Source: Chlorogloeopsis fritschii (GTDB taxonomy: Bacteria > Cyanobacteriota > Cyanobacteriia > Cyanobacteriales > Nostocaceae). From it: 64,000 bases of DNA. Position 1 is the stretch's first letter. Each line of letters opens with the position of its first letter. A model generated the notes under the pieces. It had not been told where the DNA came from. It searched no databases and worked only from the letters and a program-made list of their open reading frames with translations. The stretch lies in assembly GCF_043099315.1 (NCBI RefSeq), contig NZ_CP170746.1, one strand, 5' to 3'. Of this stretch, positions 51,502-60,884 are shown piece by piece. Both the position numbers and the translations under genes were made by a program.

Positions 51502-51876
51502 TTTTTTAGGGAGTAAGGGTAAGGAGGTAATATAACGTTTAAGTTAGAAATTGCTATTGGATAGTTATAATTTTAAATTATACCAAATACTATTTTATAG
51601 TATCAGTTAGTCTGAAAAATATTGTGAAAGTAGGGTGTAGGGGAAAGAACCCTTTTTCGTCTTTGTGGTGAATTTTATTCATAGCGACTGCCTTCTTAAG
51701 AGCAGCCGCCCCGGGCGACTACCTTAAATGGAACAAACAAGTCAAATCCTGTTCCCTTTTCTTAAGAGTATGATTACTTTATCTTATCTAGATACTATTT
51801 AATAGTGCTATATACTAAAATTAGTACTATTAAATATTGCGATTAGACCAAACAGCATTACTAGGAATTTCGATCC
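51502..51876. promoter_or_regulatory. Divergent promoter region with repeated ACTAT-type dyads upstream of pacL
   Basis: Two copies of ATACTATTT(T/A)ATAGT occur, at 51587-51603 (extending to ATACTATTTTATAGTAT) and 51792-51806. A reverse-oriented match follows (ACTATTAAATA, 51826-51836), together forming an 11-bp inverted repeat 40 bp before the pacL ATG. The position and dyad symmetry suggest an operator for a metal- or stress-responsive repressor; the regulator is unknown. Confidence 0.55.
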
Positions 51877-54747
51877 ATGTCTTCTAGTACCATATCAGAC
51901 TCAGCTTTTGCGAAGCCTGAAGCTCCGGCTTGGCATACCATTGAGGTTGATCAAGCACTCCTGAAGCTGACAAGCGATCGCACCAGTGGTTTAAGTACCA
52001 CCGAAATTGCAAAAAAACAGCAGCACTACGGTTCTAATGAGTTGGTAGAGTCGGGGGGACGTACACCCCTAGAAATCTTCTGGGATCAATTCAAAAACAT
52101 CATGCTGCTGATGCTGATTGCAGTGGCAATCATCTCTGCATTTTTGGATGTGCGCGAATCTTTCACGGCTGGAAAGTTCATATTTCCCAAGGATGCCGTC
52201 GCGATTTTTGTAGTGGTGCTCCTGAATGGCGTACTAGGCTACATTCAAGAAAGTGGTGCCGAAAAAGCTTTAGCAGCACTAAAAAATCTAGCTTCATCAA
52301 AAGTGCGAGTCATCCGAGATAGTAAGCCAGTAGAAGTAGAGTCAAAAGAATTGGTGCCAGGAGACATCATGCTGCTAGAAGCTGGAGTCAAAGTAGCAGC
52401 CGATGGACGCTTGGTAGAAGCTGCGAACCTGCAAGTGCGAGAAGCAGCCCTAACAGGAGAAGCACACGCAGTCAACAAACAAGCAGAAGTGCTGTTACCA
52501 AAAGATGCACCTTTGGGCGATCGCATCAATCTCGTCTTCTCAGGCACTGAAGTTGTTCAGGGGCGGGCAACAGTCTTGGTGACTGAAACTGGAATGCAAA
52601 CAGAACTGGGCAAGATTGCCACCGCACTCCAATCAGTGGAATCTGAGCCTACCCCCTTGCAAAAGCGGATGAGCCAGTTGGGAAACACCCTAGTAACGGG
52701 TTCCTTAATACTGGTGGGGCTAGTCATAGTGGGCGGTACTATTTTTAATCCCTCCCTGTTTGAGGAATTAGTAAAAGTTTCCCTGAGCATGGCAGTTGCC
52801 GTTGTTCCAGAAGGTTTACCAGCAGTTATCACCGTCACCTTAGCATTGGGAACCCAGCGCATGGTAAGGCGCAACGCTCTGATTCGCAAACTTCCTGCTG
52901 TAGAAACTCTTGGTTCTGTCACCACCATTTGCTCAGACAAAACTGGAACTCTCACCCAAAATAAAATGGTAGTGCAGGCACTGCATACACCCAGCAGTTC
53001 TGTCAGCATTACAGGAGAAGGCTACAGTCCTGAAGGTCAATTTTATGAGATGGGTATGGTGAATCAACCATCTAAAATGATTTCACCCCAACAGCCAGAA
53101 CTTCAGGCACTCATGCTGGCCTGTGTGCTGTGTAATGATGCTATTTTGCAAAAGGAAAATGGTGAGTGGGCAATTCTTGGAGATCCAACAGAAGGAGCAT
53201 TGCTGTCTGTTGCAGGTAAAGCTGGGTTCCGCAAGGATGAGCAAGAAGCCTATTTCCCTCGCGTGGCAGAATTTCCTTTCTCCTCAGAGCGCAAGCGTAT
53301 GAGCGTTATGGTGGAGACTCGCACAAGTAATGAACGACTTTCTCCATTTAATAATCTACAGCTTGCACCTTACGTCATGTTTACCAAGGGTTCGCCAGAG
53401 TTAACCCTAGAACGTTGTACTCACATCCAGGTGGGGAATCGTTGGCAACCTCTCACAGATGAGCAGCGTCGAACAATTCTCCAGCAAAATAATCAGCTTG
53501 CCAGTCGAGGTCTGCGAGTATTAGGATTTGCTAGTAAACTCTTAACAGAATTGCCGCCCGAAGCTTCTGAAGATGTCTCCGAAAATGGATTGACATGGCT
53601 AGGATTGGTAGGAATGCTAGATGCACCCCGCCCTGAAGTCAGAGAAGCAGTAGCAAAATGCCGAACAGCAGGTATTCGCCCTGTCATGATTACTGGAGAT
53701 CATCAATTAACAGCGCAGGCGATCGCCGAAGACTTAGGTATTGCCAAGGCAGGCGATTTATGTCTCACCGGACAGGAACTAGAAAAACTCAGCATGGTAG
53801 ACTTGGAGGCAGAAGTTGATAGAGTCAGCGTCTATGCCCGCGTCTCACCAGAGCATAAGCTGCGGATCGTCCAAGCACTGCAACATCGCAACAACGTAGT
53901 AGCAATGACAGGAGATGGAGTTAATGATGCTCCAGCATTAAAGCAGGCAGATATTGGCGTGGCAATGGGAATCACAGGTACAGATGTCAGTAAGGAAGCC
54001 AGCGATATGGTGCTCTTAGACGACAACTTCACCACCATCGTATCAGCCGTAGAGGAGGGACGTGTCGTTTACATCAACATTCGCCGCTTCATCCGTTACA
54101 TTTTAGGCAGCAACATTGGCGAAGTACTAACTATTGCTGCTGCACCATTACTAGGATTAGGTGGTGTGCCGATGTCACCCTTACAAATTCTCTGGATGAA
54201 CCTGGTGACGGATGGTGTTCCTGCCTTAGCTTTAGCAGTAGAGCCAGGTAGGGCGATTGTCATGCAGCAGCCACCCAAAGATCCCAAAGAAAATATTTTT
54301 GCCAGAGGCTTGGGAGCTTATATGATTCGCATTGGCTGTGTCCTAGCCATAGTCACCATCTTGATGATGACGTGGGCATACAACTTTACTCAGCAGAACA
54401 CGGCAGGCGGAACCCTTGACCCAGATCGTTGGAAGACAATGGTATTCACTACTCTCTGTCTAGCTCAAATGGGACACGCACTTGCGATTCGTTCCAACAC
54501 TCGTTTATTTGTTCAGATCAATCCCTTTTCTAACCCCTTTATTCTTGCCTCTGTAATTTTAACCAGCATCTTGCAACTGTTGCTGATTTATATCGAACCA
54601 CTCCGCAACTTCTTCGGTACTCACTACATCACCTTCCAAGAGCTAATGGTTTGTATTGGCTTTAGTGCCATTATCTTTATATGGATTGAGGTTGAGAAGC
54701 TATTTATCCGCTGGTTCTTCCGTCGGCAAGAAACTAAATTGGTTTGA
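51877..54747 (+). CDS. pacL: P2A-type calcium-transporting ATPase (PacL-like)
   Basis: A SERCA-like Ca2+ pump exporting calcium from the cytosol. The 956 residues comprise an N-terminal cation-ATPase domain, M1-M4, the P-domain D354-KTGT, the TGDGVNDAPALKQADIGVAMG hinge and six C-terminal helices. The M4 calcium motif VPEGLP (310-315) and the M6 segment NLVTDGVPALALAVEP, with its Asn and Asp ligands, support Ca2+ rather than Na+/K+. The A-domain has TGEA (193-196) for TGES. Together with cax and bicA it makes the region rich in Ca/HCO3 handling. The upstream dyad repeats imply regulated expression. Confidence 0.88.
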   Translation: MSSSTISDSAFAKPEAPAWHTIEVDQALLKLTSDRTSGLSTTEIAKKQQHYGSNELVESGGRTPLEIFWDQFKNIMLLMLIAVAIISAFLDVRESFTAGKFIFPKDAVAIFVVVLLNGVLGYIQESGAEKALAALKNLASSKVRVIRDSKPVEVESKELVPGDIMLLEAGVKVAADGRLVEAANLQVREAALTGEAHAVNKQAEVLLPKDAPLGDRINLVFSGTEVVQGRATVLVTETGMQTELGKIATALQSVESEPTPLQKRMSQLGNTLVTGSLILVGLVIVGGTIFNPSLFEELVKVSLSMAVAVVPEGLPAVITVTLALGTQRMVRRNALIRKLPAVETLGSVTTICSDKTGTLTQNKMVVQALHTPSSSVSITGEGYSPEGQFYEMGMVNQPSKMISPQQPELQALMLACVLCNDAILQKENGEWAILGDPTEGALLSVAGKAGFRKDEQEAYFPRVAEFPFSSERKRMSVMVETRTSNERLSPFNNLQLAPYVMFTKGSPELTLERCTHIQVGNRWQPLTDEQRRTILQQNNQLASRGLRVLGFASKLLTELPPEASEDVSENGLTWLGLVGMLDAPRPEVREAVAKCRTAGIRPVMITGDHQLTAQAIAEDLGIAKAGDLCLTGQELEKLSMVDLEAEVDRVSVYARVSPEHKLRIVQALQHRNNVVAMTGDGVNDAPALKQADIGVAMGITGTDVSKEASDMVLLDDNFTTIVSAVEEGRVVYINIRRFIRYILGSNIGEVLTIAAAPLLGLGGVPMSPLQILWMNLVTDGVPALALAVEPGRAIVMQQPPKDPKENIFARGLGAYMIRIGCVLAIVTILMMTWAYNFTQQNTAGGTLDPDRWKTMVFTTLCLAQMGHALAIRSNTRLFVQINPFSNPFILASVILTSILQLLLIYIEPLRNFFGTHYITFQELMVCIGFSAIIFIWIEVEKLFIRWFFRRQETKLV

Positions 54748-54895
54748 TCGCATTTAAACACTTTTAGACTGTCCAAAAAATAATCATGATTGGTGGGACT
54801 TTGGTTAAGGTTGGAAAAATCTACTCAACAATTTTTTCAATTTACTTAAATCTTGGCGAGTGGGTTTTTCCAATTTCCCATTTATCAAAAAACCA

Positions 54896-54960
54896 GAAAG
54901 CGATCGCCCAACAAATTGCGCTGTGATTCTAACGTTAGCGATCGCCGAAGATATTGGTAA
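54896..54960 (+). pseudogene. Relic of the alpha/beta hydrolase gene
   Basis: This 65-bp stretch matches 26757-26820 inside the hydrolase gene (AAAGCGATCGCCCAACA shared; then CTGTGATTC/T-AACG-TAGCGAT...AGATATTG), with a 1-bp deletion that breaks the frame and scattered substitutions. Same strand orientation as the intact gene, on the opposite side of the island. Confidence 0.65.
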
Positions 54961-54983
54961 AGCTGAACAATGACGGAACGCCA

Positions 54984-55407
54984 TTATTTTTTATCGTCTT
55001 TGCGCTTTTTTTGTTCTAGATAATTAAGCAATTGAAGTACGTAAACTTCAAGTTCTGCATTTCTTTGGTTGACAGATTCAATTAGAGGAACAGAAAAATT
55101 ATCTGGAAAATTGAGAACTAAATTACCTATCTGCCATTCTTACTAATTCTGGCATGAGTTTATACTGTTCTCTAATCAGAAAACCCGCCTCTGTATAATG
55201 GTCAAAAGTAAAGTTGAATGGCAAGAGAATGATTGTATAGCCCTGCTTAAATAAACATTCGAGTAGATAGCGATAAAAAAACATGGGGCCAAATGTGCCA
55301 AAAAAAGCCCCACCAATGAATTGGATGACTCCTTGAGGTTGAGGATGCAAAGCCACCCAACTAAAAGAAACTGGTTTAAATCTCAGTTTTAAACTCATAA
55401 TATTCAT
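54984..55407 (-). pseudogene. DUF1350 gene with internal deletion
   Basis: The first 94 codons (FKPVSFSWVALHPQPQGVIQ, FIGGAFFGTFGPMFFYRYLLE, FNFTFDHYTEAGFLIREQY) are the N-terminus of a cyanobacterial/plastid DUF1350 alpha/beta-hydrolase-like protein and end LVRMADR-stop. Just beyond, in another frame, lies the family C-terminus (NFPDNFSVPLIESVNQRNAE, LEVYVLQLLNYLEQKKRKD-DKK-stop at 54984). The middle two thirds of the gene are missing, so it is non-functional. Confidence 0.72.
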
Positions 55408-55925
55408 GATTTAATGACAGCAAAAATTGAGGTTTTAATATTACAGAGCACACCACATTAGAATTTAATGAAATCGGAATATCTTCTAGAAACATGAAAT
55501 AAGCTAACTGCTGAGAATCTAATATTTTGACTCAGGAGTTGAACTGTATCTTTTCTAGAAGTTCCGGTAATGATTTTTTGTGAGTTGTCATTAAATACTT
55601 AAGATTAACTGCTAATTACGCTTTCTGTAACTTTTATTTACATTTCACAAGTTGTTCTAGAAAATGCCAGCTAGATCGGCAAACCGAAGCTTTTGTATAG
55701 ATAGCATCCAAATTCTGTTTTTGTCCTACTGAAATCTGATTGGGAATTCTGACTATAGAGTAGCGTTGGCGGAGCCACATGGCGATCGCCTCTTCCAAGC
55801 TGTGCATTTCAAAATTTATGAATATCACAGGTTGCTATAGCTGTATTACGAGTTTTTACTGATATCAACCAATTTTTCTCACAATTGTAATAATCAACTT
55901 AGGAAAGCTTTGTTGAGGTGAGGTG
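55408..55925. other. Spacer, about 520 bp
   Basis: No supported gene. A 64-codon minus-strand frame (55634-55828) starts inside repeat-like sequence (GGCGATCGCCATGTGGCTCC...) and has no recognisable family. The end of the spacer carries the ribosome-binding site of the next gene. Confidence 0.45.
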
Positions 55926-56231
55926 ATGAAACCTTTTACTTCAGTAGTTCTAGCAACATTTTTAGCTGCGGTTGCAACTTTACCTTTTGGGCAGAGCGCT
56001 AAAGCTGATATTATTATTCATATTGGTGGTGGCAACCGATATTACAGAGATTATAGACCCCGTCACAGAGAACATCGTTACCGAGTTTATTACCCAAGAT
56101 ATTATCGGGTGTATAGTCCAAGACATTACCCAAGATATCGTGTTAGATATCGTTCCAGAAATCATCCAGGTTATCGAGGACATTACCCAAACTATTACCG
56201 TATTCGCAATTATCAGCGCTCATTTTGGTAG
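55926..56231 (+). CDS. Secreted Arg/Tyr-rich small protein
   Basis: Signal peptide MKPFTSVVLATFLAAVATLPFGQSAKA, then a 75-residue mature part dominated by Arg, Tyr, His and Pro (RYYRDYRPRHREHRYRVYY, repeating YPRYYRVY/HYPRYRVRY units). It is predicted disordered and strongly basic, suited to binding polyanionic sheath polysaccharide; no enzyme motif. ATG 55926 has AGGTGAGG just upstream; the GTG one codon earlier is less likely. Function unknown. Confidence 0.65.
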   Translation: MKPFTSVVLATFLAAVATLPFGQSAKADIIIHIGGGNRYYRDYRPRHREHRYRVYYPRYYRVYSPRHYPRYRVRYRSRNHPGYRGHYPNYYRIRNYQRSFW

Positions 56232-56289
56232 TGATGAGCTTTGAACTGTTCTTCTCAATTCTGGAAACTTGCGATCGCCTCAAGCATAG

Positions 56290-56994
56290 CTAACCGAGAT
56301 CGGGTTCAACGCCCATCGCTCGCAATTGTGCTGCCAATCGTTCTGTAGGAGTCATTATCCAGTTGCCTGCTGCATCATACCAGCGCAACCAAGACATCTC
56401 AATATCTTGATATTTTCCCTGCCAAACACCTAATCCTAATTCTAGTTCTGGCATCCAAAAGCGCGGCTGTTGTAGGGCTACCTCTGCATAACGGCTGCCA
56501 TCCAATTTAAACATTCTGAATTGAGAGGTGTAGCGATCAAAGACAGCGTAATAGGGTATACGCAGAATTCGTTCGTATACCTCCCATTTTGTTGGTGGTT
56601 GTTCAATATCCCGTAAAGTCTGTCCCAAGTCTTCTTTTTCAGTACCGGGAGAAAGCAACTCAACCACAATGAAAGGATTAACGCCCTCTTGCCAGACAAC
56701 ATAACTTAAGCGCAAATCTCGCTGTTCGTAGAGACGAGGAACTCCCAAAACTGCAAACCAATCTGGGCGCTTGTACCATAGTGTATGGCGCGGATCGTAG
56801 TAAAGATTTAAGTCGCTAGCAACATAAACTTTATCTGTAGGATAGCCAGGTGGGCGGAAGGTTTCTCGAAGTAATTGGGGTTGTAACAAGTGAAAGTCGT
56901 CGGGCAAACCAGGCTCCTTGGGATCTTCACTAGGAAGATCGTACATTGTGGGGAGCACTTCTTTGGGCGGACGAGGTGGATCAGTTTGATACAT
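56290..56994 (-). CDS. Uma2-family (DUF820) putative endonuclease
   Basis: A 234-residue member of a family hugely expanded in cyanobacteria, with a PD-(D/E)XK nuclease fold. Landmarks: PTDKVYVASDLNLYYDPRHTLWYKRPDWFAV (acidic strand), PFIVVELLSPGTEKEDL (Glu-x-Leu-SP catalytic strand) and KWEVYERILRIPYYAVFDRYT. Usually a single gene without fixed partners; possibly defence- or recombination-related. The length is normal for the larger subgroup. Confidence 0.85.
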   Translation of the reverse strand: MYQTDPPRPPKEVLPTMYDLPSEDPKEPGLPDDFHLLQPQLLRETFRPPGYPTDKVYVASDLNLYYDPRHTLWYKRPDWFAVLGVPRLYEQRDLRLSYVVWQEGVNPFIVVELLSPGTEKEDLGQTLRDIEQPPTKWEVYERILRIPYYAVFDRYTSQFRMFKLDGSRYAEVALQQPRFWMPELELGLGVWQGKYQDIEMSWLRWYDAAGNWIMTPTERLAAQLRAMGVEPDLG

Positions 56995-57049
56995 GGTGAA
57001 GATTAAGCTCTCTTTTAATATTATGAGATGTCGGCTCGGCTGCTAGACG

Positions 57050-59095
57050 TCATCGCACCGCATTGATAAGATTTTCTGGCACAGGTCGATATTCGGCAAA
57101 CTCCATTGAGAAAGTTGCCATGCCCTGAGAAAGCGATCGCAGTTCAGTAGAATAACCAAACATCTCTGCTAAAGGTACTTCGGCTCGAATCACCACGTCA
57201 TTATCCCTGGTTTGCGAACCTAGCAGTAAAGCACGACGCGATAATAGCTTTCCTTGTATGCGTCCCAAAAATTGACTTGGTGTTTCCACTTCCAACAACA
57301 TCATCGGTTCTAAAAGGATTGGTTGGGCTTTGGCAAATGCTTCTTCAAACCCAAACCTGGCTGCAACTCGAAACGCCAGTTCCGAAGAATCGATCGGATG
57401 ATGAGAACCACCTTCTAAAATCACCTTCACTTTAATAATTGGATAGCCTTTGAGCCATCCTGTTTTCAATGCATCACGGCAGCCTTGTTCGCAAGCGGGA
57501 ATAAACTGGTTAGGAATAGCACCCCCAACTACCCGATTTTCAAATATAAATGGTTCTTCACAAGGTTCTATCCGGCCGATAACATGAGCGTATTGTCCCG
57601 CACCACCAGTTTGTTTTTTGAAAGTGTAGTCAAAAGTTGCAGCTTTGGCGATCGTTTCGCGATAGGCAACGGCTGGCGGACTGACATAAACTTCGGCGTG
57701 GTATTCTCTTTTCATCCGTTCTAAGTAAATTTCCAGATGCAATTCACCCATCCCTGACATTAGGGTTTTATGCGACTCTGGATCGGTGCTGATATGCAAA
57801 GTCGGATCTTCTCGAACAAAACGATGCAATGCTCTGGAAATACGCTCAATATCTTCCTGGCTTTTTGGGGTAATGGCAATAGTCATCACTGGTTCTGGTA
57901 CAAATATTCCTTCCAAGGAAAGGTTAGTTCCCAAAGAACAAAGGGTATCGCCAGAAGCACACTCAACTCCAATTAAGCCGAAAATCTCCCCAGCCGTTGC
58001 CGATTCTAATTCTTGACGCTTATCAACCTCAATTCTCACCAGTCGATTGACGCGCACCTGTTTTTTTGTGCGGCTATTGTAAAGGCGATCGCCACTCTTT
58101 AAGGTTCCTGAGTAAAGGCGAGTGTAAGTTAACTGCCCAAATTCGCTATCAATTAATTTGAAAGCAAACGCTACCACCGGAGCGCTAGGATCGGGATAAA
58201 CTTGGACTACTTGTTGAGTTGAGACATCTGTAGCGGTAACAACTTGTCTTTCGATGGGAGAGGGCAAATACAGGGCGATCGCATCAAGTAAATTTTGTAC
58301 GCCCTTATTTTTAAACGCCGAACCCATCAACACTGGTGTGAACTCTAAGCTCAAAGTTCCTTGGCGAATAGTATCCCAAATCATTTGTTTTGGTACTTCT
58401 TCACCTGCAAGTAACTTTGTCATCATCTCTTCTGAATGGATAGATATGCGATCGAGCAGTTTTTCTCGTGCTAGTTGTGCTTCTTTCTGTAAATTTTCTG
58501 GAATCGGCTTTTTAACTAGTTTTTCTCCGTTTTCTCCCTCAAAGTAGTTAGCAGTCATATCGATTAAATCGATGACTCCCGCAAATTTATCTTCCGAACC
58601 GATGGGATACTCAAGCACTACCGTGTTGAGCAACAGCTTTTCTTGAAGAGCTTCGATCACTCGGAAGGGATTAGCACCAACTCGATCCAATTTATTAATA
58701 AAAGCAAGACGCGGCACGCGATAGCGCTTCATCTGCCGATCTACCGTATAGGTTTGAGACTGAACCCCTGCAACCCCATCCAATACCATGATTGCCCCAT
58801 CCAACACCGAGAGCGATCGCTCAACTTCGATCGTAAAGTCTACGTGCCCCGGAGTATCAATTAAGTTAATTTGTGTATCGTTCCAAAAACAGGTGATAGC
58901 TGCTGAGGTAATAGTGATGCCCTTCTCGCGCTCTAGTTCCATGTAATCCATCGTGGCACCATCGCCATCACCACCCACTTCTTCCATTTTGTGGATTTTA
59001 CCTGTATAAAACAAAATCCGCTCTGAAAGGGTAGTTTTTCCGGCATCAATGTGAGCAGAAATTCCAATGTTACGAATGTTGCTGCGGGAAATCAT
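57050..59095 (-). CDS. fusA: Elongation factor G paralogue
   Basis: Translocation GTPase fold with all five G motifs: AHIDAGKTT (G1), GITITS (G2), DTPGHVD (G3), NKLD (G4), and the SAF segment (G5). Domains II-V follow, ending PVPENL. The G-domain string GGDGDGATMDYMELEREKG resembles mitochondrial/bacterial EF-G1-like paralogues rather than the canonical str-operon EF-G (which has TDWMEQE), and no ribosomal genes are adjacent. A second, canonical copy elsewhere is likely. The start is Met at 59095 with AGGAG nine bases upstream; the frame extends to 59125 without support. Confidence 0.88.
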   Translation of the reverse strand: MISRSNIRNIGISAHIDAGKTTLSERILFYTGKIHKMEEVGGDGDGATMDYMELEREKGITITSAAITCFWNDTQINLIDTPGHVDFTIEVERSLSVLDGAIMVLDGVAGVQSQTYTVDRQMKRYRVPRLAFINKLDRVGANPFRVIEALQEKLLLNTVVLEYPIGSEDKFAGVIDLIDMTANYFEGENGEKLVKKPIPENLQKEAQLAREKLLDRISIHSEEMMTKLLAGEEVPKQMIWDTIRQGTLSLEFTPVLMGSAFKNKGVQNLLDAIALYLPSPIERQVVTATDVSTQQVVQVYPDPSAPVVAFAFKLIDSEFGQLTYTRLYSGTLKSGDRLYNSRTKKQVRVNRLVRIEVDKRQELESATAGEIFGLIGVECASGDTLCSLGTNLSLEGIFVPEPVMTIAITPKSQEDIERISRALHRFVREDPTLHISTDPESHKTLMSGMGELHLEIYLERMKREYHAEVYVSPPAVAYRETIAKAATFDYTFKKQTGGAGQYAHVIGRIEPCEEPFIFENRVVGGAIPNQFIPACEQGCRDALKTGWLKGYPIIKVKVILEGGSHHPIDSSELAFRVAARFGFEEAFAKAQPILLEPMMLLEVETPSQFLGRIQGKLLSRRALLLGSQTRDNDVVIRAEVPLAEMFGYSTELRSLSQGMATFSMEFAEYRPVPENLINAVR

Positions 59096-59583
59096 AGTAC
59101 TTGCTCCTATTAAATTAAAGAGCAATCAAAGTTTAGATGATCAAGGTTGAAACAAAATTTCTGTTTCAGTAGCCATGACAATGACTTATTCTTACTTGTA
59201 TCAGCATTGTCAGCTTTATTTGTGTGGTTCTTCACCAATTTTAGCTTTATTTCCCAAGTAAGTATAAATTTATCTAATTATTCGTACATTAAACGTAAAA
59301 TTTTCATCTCTAACTAGACAATCATGTAATAAATCACACAACGAGTGAATAAAAATCTCTTTTCCCTAGCCCCTAGTCCCTAGCCCCTCTTTTCATGACA
59401 GTAGACATTAGGAAAATACTAAAATATGTTACCTTAACTTTAACTTATATCTTTATAGAGTAATTTTTACAGGAAAATAGATATAGAGGGGAATAAAGGC
59501 AAAACAGGAATGTAGCCTTATCTTCCTCAAATCCAGAAACGCCTCAAAAGACTCTTAACAAGTAGTAACTGGAGGTGTAAAGT
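59096..59583. other. Spacer upstream of the EF-G paralogue and the 36-aa gene
   Basis: About 490 bp, AT-rich. Contains CCTAGCCCCTAGTCCCTAGCC heptamer-type repeats near 59365-59395. Should contain the divergent promoters of the EF-G gene and the tiny gene at 59584. Confidence 0.5.
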
Positions 59584-59694
59584 ATGTACGATTTTTTTAT
59601 ACCTAATGGCAATATTTATTTAGTTATCAAAATCTGCGTGTTAATATCGGTGCTGTGCTTGTGGATGGCCTTTACTGCTGCACCCGTTTACTAA
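59584..59694 (+). CDS. Very small single-helix membrane protein (36 aa)
   Basis: A textbook ribosome-binding site (GGAGGTG, six bases before ATG) precedes a 36-codon frame, MYDFFIPNGNIYLVIKICVL then ISVLCLWMAFTAAPVY, with a single hydrophobic helix. The size and composition resemble small subunits of photosynthetic or respiratory membrane complexes, but it matches none I can name. The strong translation signal makes a real gene likely. Confidence 0.55.
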   Translation: MYDFFIPNGNIYLVIKICVLISVLCLWMAFTAAPVY

Positions 59695-59707
59695 AGTTAA
59701 ACGTAAA

Positions 59708-59869
59708 TTAACTTGCATGTGACCAGTCGTTGAGTACTTCATGCTCTTGTTGTTTCGGACGCTGACGCACTGGTCGTAAAGGAGTGCCAATATCCACATT
59801 ACGGAAAGATTGCTTCTTCTTGGTGGATTTGCGTTCTTGTTTGTTTAGGTCAATCTGTGTAGCAGTCAT
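59708..59869 (-). CDS. Small basic protein (53 aa)
   Basis: ATG with GAGGTGAG six bases upstream; product MTATQIDLNKQERKSTKKKQ... with the block FRNVDIGTPLRPVRQRPKQQ and an acidic end. Very Lys/Arg/Gln-rich, no membrane segment, probably disordered or nucleic-acid-binding. Its stop is 13 bp from that of the convergent 36-aa gene. Not recognised. Confidence 0.5.
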   Translation of the reverse strand: MTATQIDLNKQERKSTKKKQSFRNVDIGTPLRPVRQRPKQQEHEVLNDWSHAS

Positions 59870-60338
59870 TGTACTCACCTCAATTTCATACTTTCAAAAA
59901 ACTTTATAGCTGTTGCGTATAATTACTCTTGGTAAAAACTATGCCGTTATCACCGCGTCTATATTAACTATGGATATTAAAAAGGGCAAGATACCAGAGA
60001 ATTATTACCGTAGTATTACGCATAAAAGTAGACATGAACTCTGTAAGCCACCTTTAACCCTTTATTTATTCCATCACCCAAAAAACACTGATTTCCGGAA
60101 AAAGAATGAAAAAATTTTTAATTTATAGAGATTTTTACATTGTTGTTTTCACGTAATGTAGGAAATTCCTCAAAAGTTTCTTTAATGTTTTGTTTGTAAT
60201 TAACAACTCAACTCAAGTACCTACGTAAATTATCACACAATGAATTGATGAAAACTCCTCTTCCCTAGCCCCTATTCTCGGTACTCGAAGCTGTAATGAT
60301 ATATATAAATCTCACGCGATCGCGTCGTAAAATTTAGC
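59870..60338. other. Spacer, about 470 bp
   Basis: A 71-codon plus-strand frame (59913-60128) has no ribosome-binding site or recognisable family and is judged non-coding. The rest is AT-rich with stops in all frames. Confidence 0.45.
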
Positions 60339-60743
60339 TTAACCAAAATGACCAAGTACGTACCTTCGCGTACTTTCTTTCGTTGGATTTTGGAAAAGTG
60401 TAGTAGTATTTTTATACTCTACAAGTGTGCCAATAGGAACTCCATTTTGCAGTTCAACGTTAAAAAAGGCAGTAAAATCAGAAATCCGAGTAGCTTGCTG
60501 CAGATTGTGAGTCACAATGATAACTGTGTAATTCTTCTTCAATTCCAGCAATAATTCTTCAATTCGTTGGGTAGAAATTGGATCTAGAGCCGAGCAAGGT
60601 TCGTCCATCAAAATCACCTCTGGTTGCACCGCTAAAGCCCTAGCGATACATAAACGTTGCTGTTGTCCGCCTGAAAGAACCAAGGCACTTTTTTTCAAAT
60701 GAGTTGTAGAAGAAGATTTTGGTTGTGGATATTGTGTTTGCAT
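60339..60743 (-). pseudogene. pstB remnant: C-terminal half of phosphate-import ATPase
   Basis: From about residue 18 the frame matches PstB: LVLSGGQQQRLCIARALAVQP (signature), VILMDEPCSALDP (Walker B), ELKKNYTVIIVTHN (H-loop), then RRYVLGHFG. The Walker A half of the protein is absent and the first 17 residues (MQTQYPQPKSSSTTHLK) are unrelated, so it cannot bind ATP normally. Presumably a broken copy; a full PstB must be encoded elsewhere. Confidence 0.75.
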
Positions 60744-60884
60744 GAGCGTTTCTCACGTTTTACCTGCTGTTGAGACAAAAGTGTTACGTTTTATTGTGTT
60801 GGTTGGAAAAGTCCACCTAAATACATCTATAGATTGATGACAACAAGCTGTTTTTACATTGCGATTAATAAGTCAAACATATGC

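Noticed and set aside
55634..55828. 64-codon minus-strand frame
   Set aside because: Begins inside repeat-like sequence around GGCGATCGCC, has no ribosome-binding site and resembles no family I know.
59913..60128. 71-codon plus-strand frame
   Set aside because: No translation signal, biased AT-rich composition and no recognisable family.
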